Source: Ectobius pallidus (taxonomy: Eukaryota; Arthropoda; Insecta; Blattodea; Ectobiidae). From it: DNA of 64,000 nt. Location of the stretch: positions 8,982,530 to 9,046,529 of the forward strand of contig CAXKWD010000006.1 in NCBI GenBank assembly GCA_964059195.1, read 5' to 3'. Each line of letters starts with the position of its first letter. Position 1 is the stretch's first letter. Shown here piece after piece: positions 49,276 through 60,552 of this stretch. The notes below the pieces were generated by a model. The model was not told the DNA's origin. It saw only the letters and a program-made list of their open reading frames with translations, and ran no database searches. The position numbers and the translations under genes were made by a program.

Positions 49276-49505
49276 GTGAACAAAAATTCTGCAGCTAAGG
49301 AATGTTCATGCACTTCACTGGCCTATGCACAACCACTTGTATTTTGTGCTGTGACCAGTTTGACAAAGACTGGATTCAATGCCAGGACTGCAGTGGTTGG
49401 GCACATGAGGAGTGTGCAAATGTTGAAGACCATCAGCTTTCTTACCAGTGCAGTGTGATCATTGTGCAGCTAAATTTGACTGATTTCCATTGTTTATTAC
49501 AATGA
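49276..49505 (+). pseudogene. PHD-like tail of a pogo-type transposase
   Basis: A frame starting near 49302 reads CILCCDQFDKDWIQCQDC, then SGWAHEECANVED, with the C-x2-C and H-x2-C spacing of the PHD-like domain that ends many insect pogo/Tigger transposases. In a shifted frame the next residues are QCDHCAAKFD before a stop, consistent with the natural end of such a protein after a frameshift. The catalytic part is missing. Confidence 0.65.
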
Positions 49506-49900
49506 AATATTGTGTCTGGTGCTACCCTTCATTTTCGCAATTTGTTAAAACGTAAGGGATGAAAGTTATTTGTATTTTCGTAATAATTAGGCTTTACATG
49601 AGGATTTCAAACCATATCAATTAAAGCAGAAGGTCCTAAGAATGGCTTTATCTACTTTACTTCACTTTCAGTTACTTTTCCTGCGTGATGTATCAGTTTA
49701 GGCTTAAGTGTCAGGTGCTACCGGCCCTTCCCCTATATATATATATATATATATAGACCTTGTTTCATCACGTAGATTCAAAATTAAAGCTTATACCTAG
49801 GCATCTCTGAGCGATGTTATGTTTAAGTGAGAGAATGAGCCAATTTAGACTACCATATATTGATAGATCTTTCCCGAACTACTGGCCAAGATACCGACTA
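49506..49900. other. Non-coding with an AT dinucleotide run
   Basis: (TA)n at 49735-49755 next to the putative TIR. Nothing else recognised. Confidence 0.4.
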
Positions 49901-49904
49901 TTAG

Positions 49905-51185
49905 AATAGAATAGAATAGAATAGAATTTATTAAGTTCTTCACAAACATGTTCATGTTATAGGATGCGTCCAAATATTTACAATAATATATAATACATAT
50001 TTACACATTAAAGTCAATACAAGATATAGATATAGAGTTAACATTAGTTATTGAAAGATGAGTACAAATGTAACAATATTGCAATTACTCTCATGCCTTA
50101 TAGCTAAGGTTGTCATGAGTACTATAGTCAGTATATGTCAGTATCTCGAGACTCTCCAGGTTACCTGAAACACAAAGAAAATGAATTTTTAGAAATTTAT
50201 AATTTATCTTTCCAACGTATCTCTTCTTTTTTTTCCCCCCCTGAAATTTATTCTATAAGTAATTAGATCCTTTAACATTTCTTTATTAGCTTATCCTATA
50301 AAGAAAAAAATTCAAGCACTGAATAAAAGCAATGTGACTGCAGGAAGGACCTTAGCCTTTTTTTAAATATTTTACTGTTTTCTATAGACTTTATAGTTGT
50401 AGGTAGTTTATTGAATAATTTTATACCGGAATTGTTCACACTTGACTTCGAAATATTTGTTCTACTGTGTGGGACATGCAGGTCATTCTGTTGTCTTGTT
50501 TGATAATTGTGGATGTTGTTGTTTGTTAACAGATTTTGCCCATGTAGTTTAATATAATAAATTACTTCCAGTATATATATATATACAAGCTAAGGGTAAA
50601 ATTCCTAGTTTTTTTAATAAATCTCTGCAGGATGTCTGTTGGTTAACTCCGCAAATTATTCTGACTGCTCTTTTTTTGGATTTTGAAGGCTTTTTCAGCT
50701 TCCGGAGAAGAACCCCAGAAAATGACTCCGTACTTTATATGGCTATGGAAATAAGCAAAGTATGAGCTTCTAAGTACATGTGCACTTGTGACATTTTTTA
50801 AAGTTTTTAACATATAGCAGCCTGTACTCAATTTATTGGTTAGTACCTCAATATGTGTTTTCCATTTTAGTTCTTCACTCATATGTATGCCTAGAAATTT
50901 TGTGTCATTTTTGTATTGGATTATTTTGTTGTCTAATTTTACTTGAGGCTTCATAACATGTTGATTTTGAATTGTATGAAAGCTCATGGCCACTGTCTTT
51001 TCTTCATTCATCAAAAGTTTATTTGCTTCAAACAGGAATATATTTTTGTTAAACTGGAATCCAGTTTCTGAGTAAGATCTATTTCATTTGTTCCTTTTAT
51101 AAGAAGATTTGTGTCATCTGCAAACAAAACAACTTCTGCTTCTTCAATGTTCAAGGGAAGATCAACGTAATATATGAGAGTAAGT
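49905..51185 (-). mobile_element. 5'-truncated LINE with (TTCTA)n tail, minus strand
   Basis: The 3' end is the AATAG-type repeat near 49905-49925, followed on the minus strand by a 3' UTR and a partial ORF2. It is a different family from the TAA-associated LINE at 24041. It abuts a mariner remnant at about 51185. Confidence 0.75.
50643..51185 (-). pseudogene. RT-domain fragment of the 49905 LINE
   Basis: On the minus strand a frame reads AEVVLFADDTNLLI (the catalytic FADD motif, about 51130-51090), then MMNEEKTVAMSFHT with KFLGIHMSEELKWKTHIE and YFAYFHSHIKYGVIFWG. These are the palm end and thumb of a Jockey/CR1-like reverse transcriptase. The first part is in a different frame from the 123-codon frame that starts at 51014, so at least one frameshift exists. 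The end RS is also broken. Confidence 0.8.
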
Positions 51186-51480
51186 CAATAAGTATACCAC
51201 TCTCTTAAATTTATTATGACAATAATAGAAAATACTTCATTTTTCAACATAGTCTTCTCCTTTTTCAATGCACTTGATCCATCGTTTCACAAGCTTCCTG
51301 ATGCCCTCAGAATTTTTTTGGGCTGAGTAGCAAGCCACGTATGCACCACTTCCTTCAGTTCTTGGTCTGTGGTGTATCGACAGCCCTTTAAGTGGACCAA
51401 AAGATGAAAATCTGACGGGACTAGATTGAGACTGTATGAAGGATGCTACAACATCTCAAAACCCAGTTTCGCAATAGTTT
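51180..51480 (-). pseudogene. Mariner transposase C-terminal remnant
   Basis: On the minus strand QHPSYSLNLVPSDFHLFGPL is followed by RYTTDQELKEVVHTWLATQP and, after a one-base frameshift, EGIRKLVKRWIKCIEK and a stop. This is the D34D region and C-terminus typical of mariner elements. A candidate terminal repeat, GAGAGTGGTATACTTATT, lies at the edge. The protein is broken. Confidence 0.82.
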
Positions 51481-51696
51481 GAGTTTCAACTCTACACAAT
51501 CGGCAATTTTACCATGAGAATTCTAAGAGTAATGAATTAATTTACTACGGCGCAGTGACTGTTGATTTGTCATACTTTGAGTTTACCTGCTAGAACACTA
51601 TTGAAACAATCCAGTAACGTATATAGGCTACTTGATTTTCCTTGGAGCTTACTCATATCAGTTGTAAAATATTGCTTTTGCCACATGATAGTATGC

Positions 51697-52418
51697 CAGT
51701 GGCGGCTCGTAGCTAAATTTAGTGGGGGTGCTGCTGCAGAAAATTTTCTGCCTTTGTTTAAAGATTTTGTAAAAGGAAACATACATGTATAAAAAGAAAA
51801 TTTATTCTGAAACTTGATAAAACCACAAAAGAACAAAATCAAAAATTTTTACTTACTTTAATCTAAACTGTGGCAGCTCACGCTCGATCTATTCTTTTAA
51901 AAATCTAATCCATTCTTCTTGATTCAATTTCCGCAAAAAGATCAATAATGTTCTCCTTGATCTGCCATGGTTAAAGTTTTCTGTGAAGTAAAAGAACCGA
52001 AAGAATGAATTCAATAGAATAACTGGAAACAAGATAATAATCTAATTCTACACTTTATCACATTCAAGAATATGGTTCATGGATTTTAAGCACAACACAC
52101 ACGGAGCAAAAAAGAAAAAAAAAATTTGAAAAAACTACCCTCTACTGTGGAAGCAACAGTGCTTTCTTTCCCTTGCAGCTGTGGCACGCACCTTCCTATG
52201 TGGGCATGCGCACAACAGTCCAACACCACGCCACAGAAACTGTGAAGAGCGCAGTTCCATTCAAAGGTTTCCCTTTATCTTTTTAATAGACTGGGGGGTG
52301 GCTACTGGCTTAAGGATTATATATTGTACAAGCATAAAGAAAGAATTAAAGAAAAAAAGGGCTCAATATATTAAATGTTATCGATAATGTCAAGTGGAAA
52401 TAGGGGGTGCTGCCACTG
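51697..52418. mobile_element. hAT-like MITE, 722 bp
   Basis: Left end CAGTGGCGGC (51697) and right end GCTGCCACTG (52418) are near-perfect inverted partners. Subterminal phrases GGGGGTGCTGC repeat on both sides. CAGTGGCGGCTCG is the terminus found on many insect hAT-type elements. Flanking octamers TAGTATGC and TATTACAC agree at only five of eight positions, so a target duplication is weak. No transposase is present. Confidence 0.6.
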
Positions 52419-52855
52419 TATTACACATTTTAGTCTTGTGTTTATGATTCCTGTACGAACACCTGACTTTAAATATTAAGGAAACACCTAAGTTGAGAGC
52501 GGTTTTCTAAACTACTTGTCCTAAAAACATGAAATTTTGCAAACTTAATTAAAAGTTTCAAATTTTATTGTGCTACCTGAATTTGTTTTTGAGAGAATAA
52601 TTTGATTGATTTTTAAATCAAAATTGAATTGTATCTCTTCGGACAGATATTAAAATATGAACCTCAATTCTTTATGTGACATTTCTTTATTCTAACTTCA
52701 TAAATTTACTGCTGGTATTTTTATATTGTTTATAGTCTATTTTATGTTTAAAAAAAATTATATCCAGAAAAAAGAACTGCCCTGATATTATAATATTCCT
52801 TAATAAAACAACTGAAACAAACTACACAGAAATCTGACTAGACACACATCATAAA
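52419..52855. other. Non-coding, nothing recognised
   Basis: AT-rich flank of the second LTR element, ending with CTAA, the left target duplication. Confidence 0.5.
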
Positions 52856-52859
52856 CTAA

Positions 52860-54824
52860 TGAAGTGGTTATCTTTGTTCACGAGTATTTGTAAACATGGC
52901 TGGTTTTCGATTTTCTTTTGTCTTCACGCTGCGCGCGCAGCCCTTGCTAGTTTTTCGGAAGGGTTGCCGTGAAGCGAGAGTTGCAACGTTAGTATGTTGC
53001 CTGAAGTTGAAGGATGTAGTGCCTTGAAGTTTGTTCTGCCGTTTCACCATTTGCTGTTCGAGGTGAGTTATGCTTTATTGCGAGTACATTTTTCGGTAAT
53101 TAATGCATTTTACCATGCCAGTCAAATATCAGTCTGTGGTTTTCTCACAAACCATGTTTCGCGATTTATATAGTTAAAGTTCACTCGGCCATGTTGAGAA
53201 TGCCGTGATATTTTACTTAATCCAGATTATTGATGCTTTGAATTAGAATCAGTTCTAGCCAACTCCAGTTTTCCCCATTATTTGTATTTACATTGAAGTA
53301 AGGATGTTTCTAAGCTAATACAGTAACAAATAAGCAAGCTTACTATTTTTCATTCTACGTAACTTTCCCCTGGTTTCTTGCGTGCATTTTTCCTGTACAG
53401 AAATATGTACGATTCAGTATGCCGTGATTCAGGCCGTTGCTACGTAAGAATTTCCTTTTAATGTTTGCTCGCGTGTATATATATAGACATTCACAGTTCT
53501 TTGTGTATTTAATTGAAATCTCTTTTCCCTGTCTATGAATAAAGATTTTGAGAATTATATTCTTATTATACTGTAGTTAATATTTCAGCATTTCCGTGTT
53601 ATAACTGCCATTGCGTTTTTCGTGTGAGGCTAGTTCTCATTTTCCCTTTTTTTCTTAGTGAAGTTTTCTTAAGTACAGTTCCGGATGTTAGGCTCATAAT
53701 TAACTGTGGACATATTTACACCTTTATATTGTAAATCTGAGATTTCTATTTCTGTCTTTACTTGACGTCACGCGGCGTGTTCTAGATTTTTCCTGTCGCC
53801 ATTTAACTTATGCTTGTACCTTTCCGTTAGGAATTCTTTGTGAAACAGTTATTGCTATTATCAAATATTTTCTTAACCAGTATTTCTCTGTTCCTTTTCT
53901 TAACTTGAAATTTTTCTTATATTTAAATTTGTATAATTATTACCCAGTCTATATCTCACATTTATATTTTCTTATTTGGAGTATTACATATTTAGCTATT
54001 TCTTATTTATTTTTGTGACTTTTTCCAATTTAGATTTCTGCTACGTTAAATATTTTTCATAGTAAGTATTTAGTAAGCTCAAGTAAATGTATCTAAATTT
54101 CCCCTTTTATTTTACTTTGCTATTATTTCAGATATTACATGTATTTAATTCTCTGTTAGGTTATTCAGGTTCATAATCCAGATGGTTTGGAAGGTCGTGA
54201 AATAGTTTTCTGTACTTAGGATTGTAGTTCAACATTTTGGGGTTTGACTAGAACTGAATCTTTGGCATCGCTGCTTGTAAATAGTGTGTAAATATATATT
54301 TTATTTCATATATGTAAAATTGTGATTGGTATTTATTTAAATGATATATATACACTTATGATATTCAAATATATTCAGTATACATCACTAGTGACTTTAA
54401 TTAGTATTCTATGCATTCCTTCTCTTGATCCCTGAATGAGACGATCTATGTTCTCCTTGGGGAAATGATCCCAGTGGTTGCTTCCAGTTTGTTCTACTTT
54501 GATTTGATTATTTTCTATCCAGTTTAGTTGCTGGTTGTAATGTTAATATTATGCTTAATTATTGCTATTCTGAGTTTTAACCTAACCTTCAAGTTTTATA
54601 AGTATATTGGAATTTATAGTTACAAATTATTCTTGATATGATAAATAATTTCACCCAGTATTACAAGTAATGAAGTCAAGTTATTACAAGTACATTCAAG
54701 TGTTATTTAATTTATGAAAGCAATTATTCTATTCCACTTCAAGAGTTATTCAGAACTAAATAAATAATTTTTATATTACACCCCAATTCCCAAACCAAAA
54801 TCAAGCAAGTTAGAACCCGTTACA
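52860..54824 (+). repeat. 5' LTR of the gag-only element
   Basis: Begins TGAAGTGGTT, ends CCCGTTACA. It carries a GC-rich patch (GCGCGCGCAGCCC near 52930) and a CRE palindrome near 53763, possible promoter elements. The 60-codon minus-strand frame at 52868 is repeated in the other LTR and is not coding evidence. Confidence 0.95.
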
Positions 54825-54826
54825 AG

Positions 54827-54840
54827 TGGTAGCAGACAGC
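54827..54840 (+). promoter_or_regulatory. Primer-binding site of the gag-only element
   Basis: TGGTAGCAGACAGC lies two bases after the 5' LTR. It shares TGGTAGCA with the gypsy element at 46159, suggesting the same tRNA primer. Confidence 0.7.
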
Positions 54841-55011
54841 TACCAACATTCTTTAATATCGGCCTTCTGCTGATCCCCTTACTTTTCATGTTGTTAGCTG
54901 ATCTCATTCTGGCTGACAGGGGAGGAATGCGCTCTTCGATCGCATGGTGTTAATTAGAGGATCAATTTTTTGTCCTTAGTGGAATTATTGAATTTTGATT
55001 AAATATTTAAC

Positions 55012-56655
55012 ATGGATTTACATTACCCTCTTTCGTGGGATCTTTTAAGAAAAGATGAGTTGCTTTTTGAACTTAGGATTCGTGGTGTCCCTGTTAGTGA
55101 GACTTTAGATTTGCCCTCTTTATTGTCTTTAATGAAACAAGTTGCTACTACAATTCCCGTTAAACAAATTATTTCTGAGGAAGCAGCATTGGCTGAACTT
55201 TCTTCACTTAAATTAAAGGTAGCTGAGTTAGTTAATTTAGCCACTGATCTGTTTGCTGACCCAGAGGCTACGGTTAAACAAAAGAGACGTTTCCGTCATC
55301 GCTTATGGCATGTAGAGAATCGTTTGTTCATGTTAAGCGATATGCCTAATACTCAGACGTTTTCTATGGATTTAGATAAACTTTTTCAGGATTTACGTCC
55401 CCTTCTTTCTACTCCTGAGGTAGAGTTAATTAATTTGGCAGATGATAAAATTATGCAGACTTCTCCTCATGTTTTAAATAGGGTTAATGATCAGCGAGAA
55501 GTCTTAGTTCAGACTACCCCGCAGTTGTTAGATAGGCCTAATGTGGTTCAGGATACGTCTGACCAAATAGCTAATGATTCTACATTTATCTCTTCGCCGA
55601 TGACGAGGAATTTGGAAGCGCCTCTTCCAACTGAGTTAATAACTGCTTTTGCGCCACTTAAAGTTCCTCATCCTCTGCAAAGATTAATAGATAGACAAAC
55701 CATGTTTGTTGTGTCCCAGATTTCTGATGTTCTGGTCTTTTTGACTTTTTTAGTGAAGTTCTATCAACAAGCCCTTTACTTTAAGGTTAGGGATAGTGTG
55801 GTGTTACAATTATTATTGGGTATAGTTTCAGATAGTGTTCTTGACATTCTTTGTAAGGCTGTTTGTCTTAATCAATCTGTAGCTTCTTTCCATGCTCAAA
55901 TATTAACACAGTTTATTCCCTCTCGTATTAGATATGACTTGTTGAATGAATATTACTATAGACCGCAGAGAGTAGGCGAATCATTATCAGAATTTATACA
56001 AGATATTAGGCTTCAGGCTGCTGTCTTTCAGATAACGGATTCTGAGTTACAGATTATACAAGTTATTCTTTCGGGTCTCGAGCCTAATACGAGATCTTGT
56101 CTTACGTTTGCCCAAAGACCTACTAATTTTGATGAGTTGTCTGATCTTATTTCTCAAGCGGCTGAAGTTGCCTGTTCAGATAGTCGTAGGCCTAATTATT
56201 TTGCTCGTCCTGGGGTTTTGAGGGGAAATTCTAGTAATTTCAGTAATCAAAAATTTTCTGTTCCTCGTTCTCTTAACTCGCGTTCTAATGTGAGGGATGT
56301 TTCTAGTAATAGGCATAGGAATGATGCCCTTCGTGGAGACAGGGTGCATCGTGAATATTCTAACAGTAACTTTGCTAATAATAGTTTTCCAGTTCAAAGA
56401 TCTATTAATAGGGGTTTTCCCCGTTTTCGTTCTGATAGTAGGCCGGTTAATGATATTCGCAACACTACTGTGTTAGGTAGGAGTAATGATCGTTCTGAAG
56501 CTAGAACGTGCTATTTTTGTCATCAAGTAGGACATTTAGTTAAAGATTGTCATCAGCGTAGGTTTTCTCAAGGAAACACGCCTATGGTAGCTTCTAATTC
56601 TACGGTTCATCCTTCAAATAATAATAATAATGATTCTCTTCCAGGAATTCAGTAA
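55012..56655 (+). CDS. gag: Gag polyprotein of the gag-only element (one zinc knuckle)
   Basis: 547 codons, uninterrupted. It begins MDLHYPLSWDLLRKDELLFE, homologous to the gag at 46035, and shares the DPEATVKQKRRF segment and the capsid-like middle (about 220-400, including YYRPQRVGESLSEF). The C-terminal third is rich in Arg, Asn and Ser, and one CCHC knuckle, CYFCHQVGHLVKDC, lies at 500-513. The second knuckle of its relative is missing. It would make particles or package RNA; no protease or RT follows. The stop at 56653-56655 is in an ordinary context. Confidence 0.93.
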   Translation: MDLHYPLSWDLLRKDELLFELRIRGVPVSETLDLPSLLSLMKQVATTIPVKQIISEEAALAELSSLKLKVAELVNLATDLFADPEATVKQKRRFRHRLWHVENRLFMLSDMPNTQTFSMDLDKLFQDLRPLLSTPEVELINLADDKIMQTSPHVLNRVNDQREVLVQTTPQLLDRPNVVQDTSDQIANDSTFISSPMTRNLEAPLPTELITAFAPLKVPHPLQRLIDRQTMFVVSQISDVLVFLTFLVKFYQQALYFKVRDSVVLQLLLGIVSDSVLDILCKAVCLNQSVASFHAQILTQFIPSRIRYDLLNEYYYRPQRVGESLSEFIQDIRLQAAVFQITDSELQIIQVILSGLEPNTRSCLTFAQRPTNFDELSDLISQAAEVACSDSRRPNYFARPGVLRGNSSNFSNQKFSVPRSLNSRSNVRDVSSNRHRNDALRGDRVHREYSNSNFANNSFPVQRSINRGFPRFRSDSRPVNDIRNTTVLGRSNDRSEARTCYFCHQVGHLVKDCHQRRFSQGNTPMVASNSTVHPSNNNNNDSLPGIQ

Positions 56656-58327
56656 GCAGCCGTTAGTATAGCTGTTTGGTAATAAATTCTAGTGATGTAA
56701 AACATTTTTTGAGTGTATATTGTTTTAAATTGTGTGCGTAAAGATATCATTTATGTCTTGGTTTGTGTGGATTGCCCCGAGACTATTTCATGTTATTGTC
56801 CAATTTTGAAACTTAAATTCCTGTTACTCGCACTAAATGACATAACTCTTCCTCATATTTTGGTGGCAGTAAATATTTTCTTGGCAACATACTCCTTTTT
56901 ATGAGAACTATTTAAATTATATAAATATGTAAATTAAATTTTAAAGTGTTTGTAGAAGATATATGTTGAAATATATGCTGAAAGATTGTAAATTTTGTAA
57001 ATGTAATATGAAAGTTGACCAACTTCAAAAATATTGTATTTATTATTCTGCAGTATTCAGAATAAATCTTGATGCTTAGGCTTTGATGAAAAAAGCTGAA
57101 CTTGAACAAAGACAAAATCTTCTTGGCCAGGAAGTAACATAATTTAATTAAGAAGAATAAGAAGAAAGAAAAAGAAACCCAATTTAACAAGAAATTATAT
57201 AAATCATTGATTCAATATGATTTAATCCCAAGAAGTGTCTAATTTAATACAAACAAAGGAACTATTGACAAGCCACAATGCAATTTAACCTGAATTATGC
57301 GGTTTCGGAGGAGCAATTCACACACCTTCCCCCTTTCCTCACAAGAAGATGGATACTGTGTGGTTCTGTTGGTGTTTCAGTGTAACATATGGACATGTGG
57401 AGTTTGTGCCTGTTCTGGATGTGCATGTCCGCGGCATGCTTGTCTGGACGTTCTTGTGGTCTGTATCTTCGGGTAGCTACCGTAGGATCAGCCACTTTCT
57501 TCTGTGCCCGTCTGTCTCCTCTGTGGTGCACTTCTTCGCTTGCAAGATTTCTTCACTGAATATTTCAAGATGGAACATCTGATCTGTATGCTCTCCGTTT
57601 GATCATGTGATGGGTGAAAGTTTGGACTCACCTAATATATTCAAGTAAACGAAATTTGGACCGCAAGAATTTTTCTTGTGTTTTTCTATTCTGTCCCATT
57701 CTTGGGCAGGTTAATTGTTATATGCAGACTCTCTGTTAAGAAGAATAGACTCTTCAAACAAACTAAATAAGCATATTTCATTATATCTAGTGTATAGACA
57801 CTGTTTCATTGTGGGATTGAACTAATGCCTAAATTTATATTGTCATGTCCTCATATCAAGATTATAATTACAAAGGACTCTTGTCAAGGAATAATCATGT
57901 TTTGACTGTGGAATTAGAGAACTCCTAGTTGGTCAATTTATAATATTGAGATGTGTTTGCATATGAATGCGTCTCGTTTTGAATGCCTTTTATATATCTA
58001 TATTTATGTCTTGTTTAATTCAAGAAAAAGAGTTTTCAATATAGTTCTCATAATAAGTAATTATTTTACTTTTAATTATTTAAAGAAATTAGATTTGATA
58101 GCCAGATTGCTGGTTAATATAAAGGTGTATATTCTGAAGTCTATTTATCAATCTTATCAATTTTTATGCTGGTATATGAAACTTAAAAAAGATGTTGTTT
58201 ACCTCTATGTCATTAGCTAAACTTTGGAGTTAAACAAAAAGTTACATTTTCTGGATTAATATTGAGTCTTAGCTTGGTATTATTTTTGCTATAGCCTTTC
58301 ATTCCTTTCTGGCTGGACGGGGAGGAT
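56656..58327 (+). other. Non-coding 1.67 kb where pol would be expected
   Basis: Short frames (for example 57349-57582 and 57951-58220) have no RT, RNase H or integrase motifs in any frame I read. The region ends with a polypurine tract, ACGGGGAGGAT, directly before the 3' LTR (58318-58327). Confidence 0.75.
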
Positions 58328-60292
58328 TGAAGTGGTTATCTTTGTTCACGAGTATTTGTAAACATGGCTGGTTTTCGATTTTCTTTTGTCTTCACGCTGC
58401 GCGCGCAGCCCTTGCTAGTTTTTCGGAAGGGTTGCCGTGAAGCGAGAGTTGCAACGTTAGTATGTTGCCTGAAGTTGAAGGATGTAGTGCCTTGAAGTTT
58501 GTTCTGCCGTTTCACCATTTGCTGTTCGAGGTGAGTTATGCTTTATTGCGAGTACATTTTTCGGTAATTAATGCATTTTACCATGCCAGTCAAATATCAG
58601 TCTGTGGTTTTCTCACAAACCATGTTTCGCGATTTATATAGTTAAAGTTCACTCGGCCATGTTGAGAATGCCGTGATATTTTACTTAATCCAGATTATTG
58701 ATGCTTTGAATTAGAATCAGTTCTAGCCAACTCCAGTTTTCCCCATTATTTGTATTTACATTGAAGTAAGGATGTTTCTAAGCTAATACAGTAACAAATA
58801 AGCAAGCTTACTATTTTTCATTCTACGTAACTTTCCCCTGGTTTCTTGCGTGCATTTTTCCTGTACAGAAATATGTACGATTCAGTATGCCGTGATTCAG
58901 GCCGTTGCTACGTAAGAATTTCCTTTTAATGTTTGCTCGCGTGTATATATATAGACATTCACAGTTCTTTGTGTATTTAATTGAAATCTCTTTTCCCTGT
59001 CTATGAATAAAGATTTTGAGAATTATATTCTTATTATACTGTAGTTAATATTTCAGCATTTCCGTGTTATAACTGCCATTGCGTTTTTCGTGTGAGGCTA
59101 GTTCTCATTTTCCCTTTTTTTCTTAGTGAAGTTTTCTTAAGTACAGTTCCGGATGTTAGGCTCATAATTAACTGTGGACATATTTACACCTTTATATTGT
59201 AAATCTGAGATTTCTATTTCTGTCTTTACTTGACGTCACGCGGCGTGTTCTAGATTTTTCCTGTCGCCATTTAACTTATGCTTGTACCTTTCCGTTAGGA
59301 ATTCTTTGTGAAACAGTTATTGCTATTATCAAATATTTTCTTAACCAGTATTTCTCTGTTCCTTTTCTTAACTTGAAATTTTTCTTATATTTAAATTTGT
59401 ATAATTATTACCCAGTCTATATCTCACATTTATATTTTCTTATTTGGAGTATTACATATTTAGCTATTTCTTATTTATTTTTGTGACTTTTTCCAATTTA
59501 GATTTCTGCTACGTTAAATATTTTTCATAGTAAGTATTTAGTAAGCTCAAGTAAATGTATCTAAATTTCCCCTTTTATTTTACTTTGCTATTATTTCAGA
59601 TATTACATGTATTTAATTCTCTGTTAGGTTATTCAGGTTCATAATCCAGATGGTTTGGAAGGTCGTGAAATAGTTTTCTGTACTTAGGATTGTAGTTCAA
59701 CATTTTGGGGTTTGACTAGAACTGAATCTTTGGCATCGCTGCTTGTAAATAGTGTGTAAATATATATTTTATTTCATATATGTAAAATTGTGATTGGTAT
59801 TTATTTAAATGATATATATACACTTATGATATTCAAATATATTCAGTATACATCACTAGTGACTTTAATTAGTATTCTATGCATTCCTTCTCTTGATCCC
59901 TGAATGAGACGATCTATGTTCTCCTTGGGGAAATGATCCCAGTGGTTGCTTCCAGTTTGTTCTACTTTGATTTGATTATTTTCTATCCAGTTTAGTTGCT
60001 GGTTGTAATGTTAATATTATGCTTAATTATTGCTATTCTGAGTTTTAACCTAACCTTCAAGTTTTATAAGTATATTGGAATTTATAGTTACAAATTATTC
60101 TTGATATGATAAATAATTTCACCCAGTATTACAAGTAATGAAGTCAAGTTATTACAAGTACATTCAAGTGTTATTTAATTTATGAAAGCAATTATTCTAT
60201 TCCACTTCAAGAGTTATTCAGAACTAAATAAATAATTTTTATATTACACCCCAATTCCCAAACCAAAATCAAGCAAGTTAGAACCCGTTACA
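58328..60292 (+). repeat. 3' LTR of the gag-only element
   Basis: Same length and apparently the same sequence as 52860-54824. It is followed by CTAA. Confidence 0.95.
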
Positions 60293-60552
60293 CTAATCTT
60301 AGCTGCATCTCCATTTTTATGGGAGAAGACAGACTAGATTTTGAATGTGGCAAATTGAAATTGAGAAAACAGGCTATTCAAGTTAGTATGCACCAGTGGC
60401 GGATCATTGGTGTAGAAACAGGGCGCTGCACTATTTTAAATACAAAGGCCTAACGAATTGGCCTTCCAGGTTGCTAAGATTAGTTGTAACCTGAGAATAT
60501 ATGAATATATGAGCGTGTTCTAACAGGACCGCCTGCATGGTCTCGTGTATAT

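Larger units (their letters stand above)
37332..49735. mobile_element. Putative pogo-like DNA transposon remnant split by the gypsy element
   Basis: At 37332 the sequence TAGGGGAAAGGGGTACC, and at 49735 on the other strand TAGGGGAAGGGCCGGTA, look like degenerate terminal inverted repeats starting at TA. Removing the LTR element leaves about 1.3 kb, which includes the PHD-like transposase tail at 49302. The pairing is short and imperfect, so this is a hypothesis. Confidence 0.35.
52860..60292 (+). mobile_element. Gag-only Ty3/gypsy-type LTR retrotransposon
   Basis: 7433 bp with LTRs 52860-54824 and 58328-60292 (1965 bp each; I found no difference between them) and a 4-bp CTAA duplication (52856-52859, 60293-60296). 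Inside are a TGGTAGCA primer site, an intact gag ORF and a 1.67-kb region without any pol-like frame. It must be copied by enzymes supplied in trans, most plausibly from relatives of the element at 37375-48459, whose gag is homologous and whose primer site matches. Confidence 0.92.

Noticed and set aside
52868..53050. 60-codon minus-strand frame present twice
   Set aside because: It lies inside both LTRs, so the duplication reflects the LTRs, not a conserved gene.
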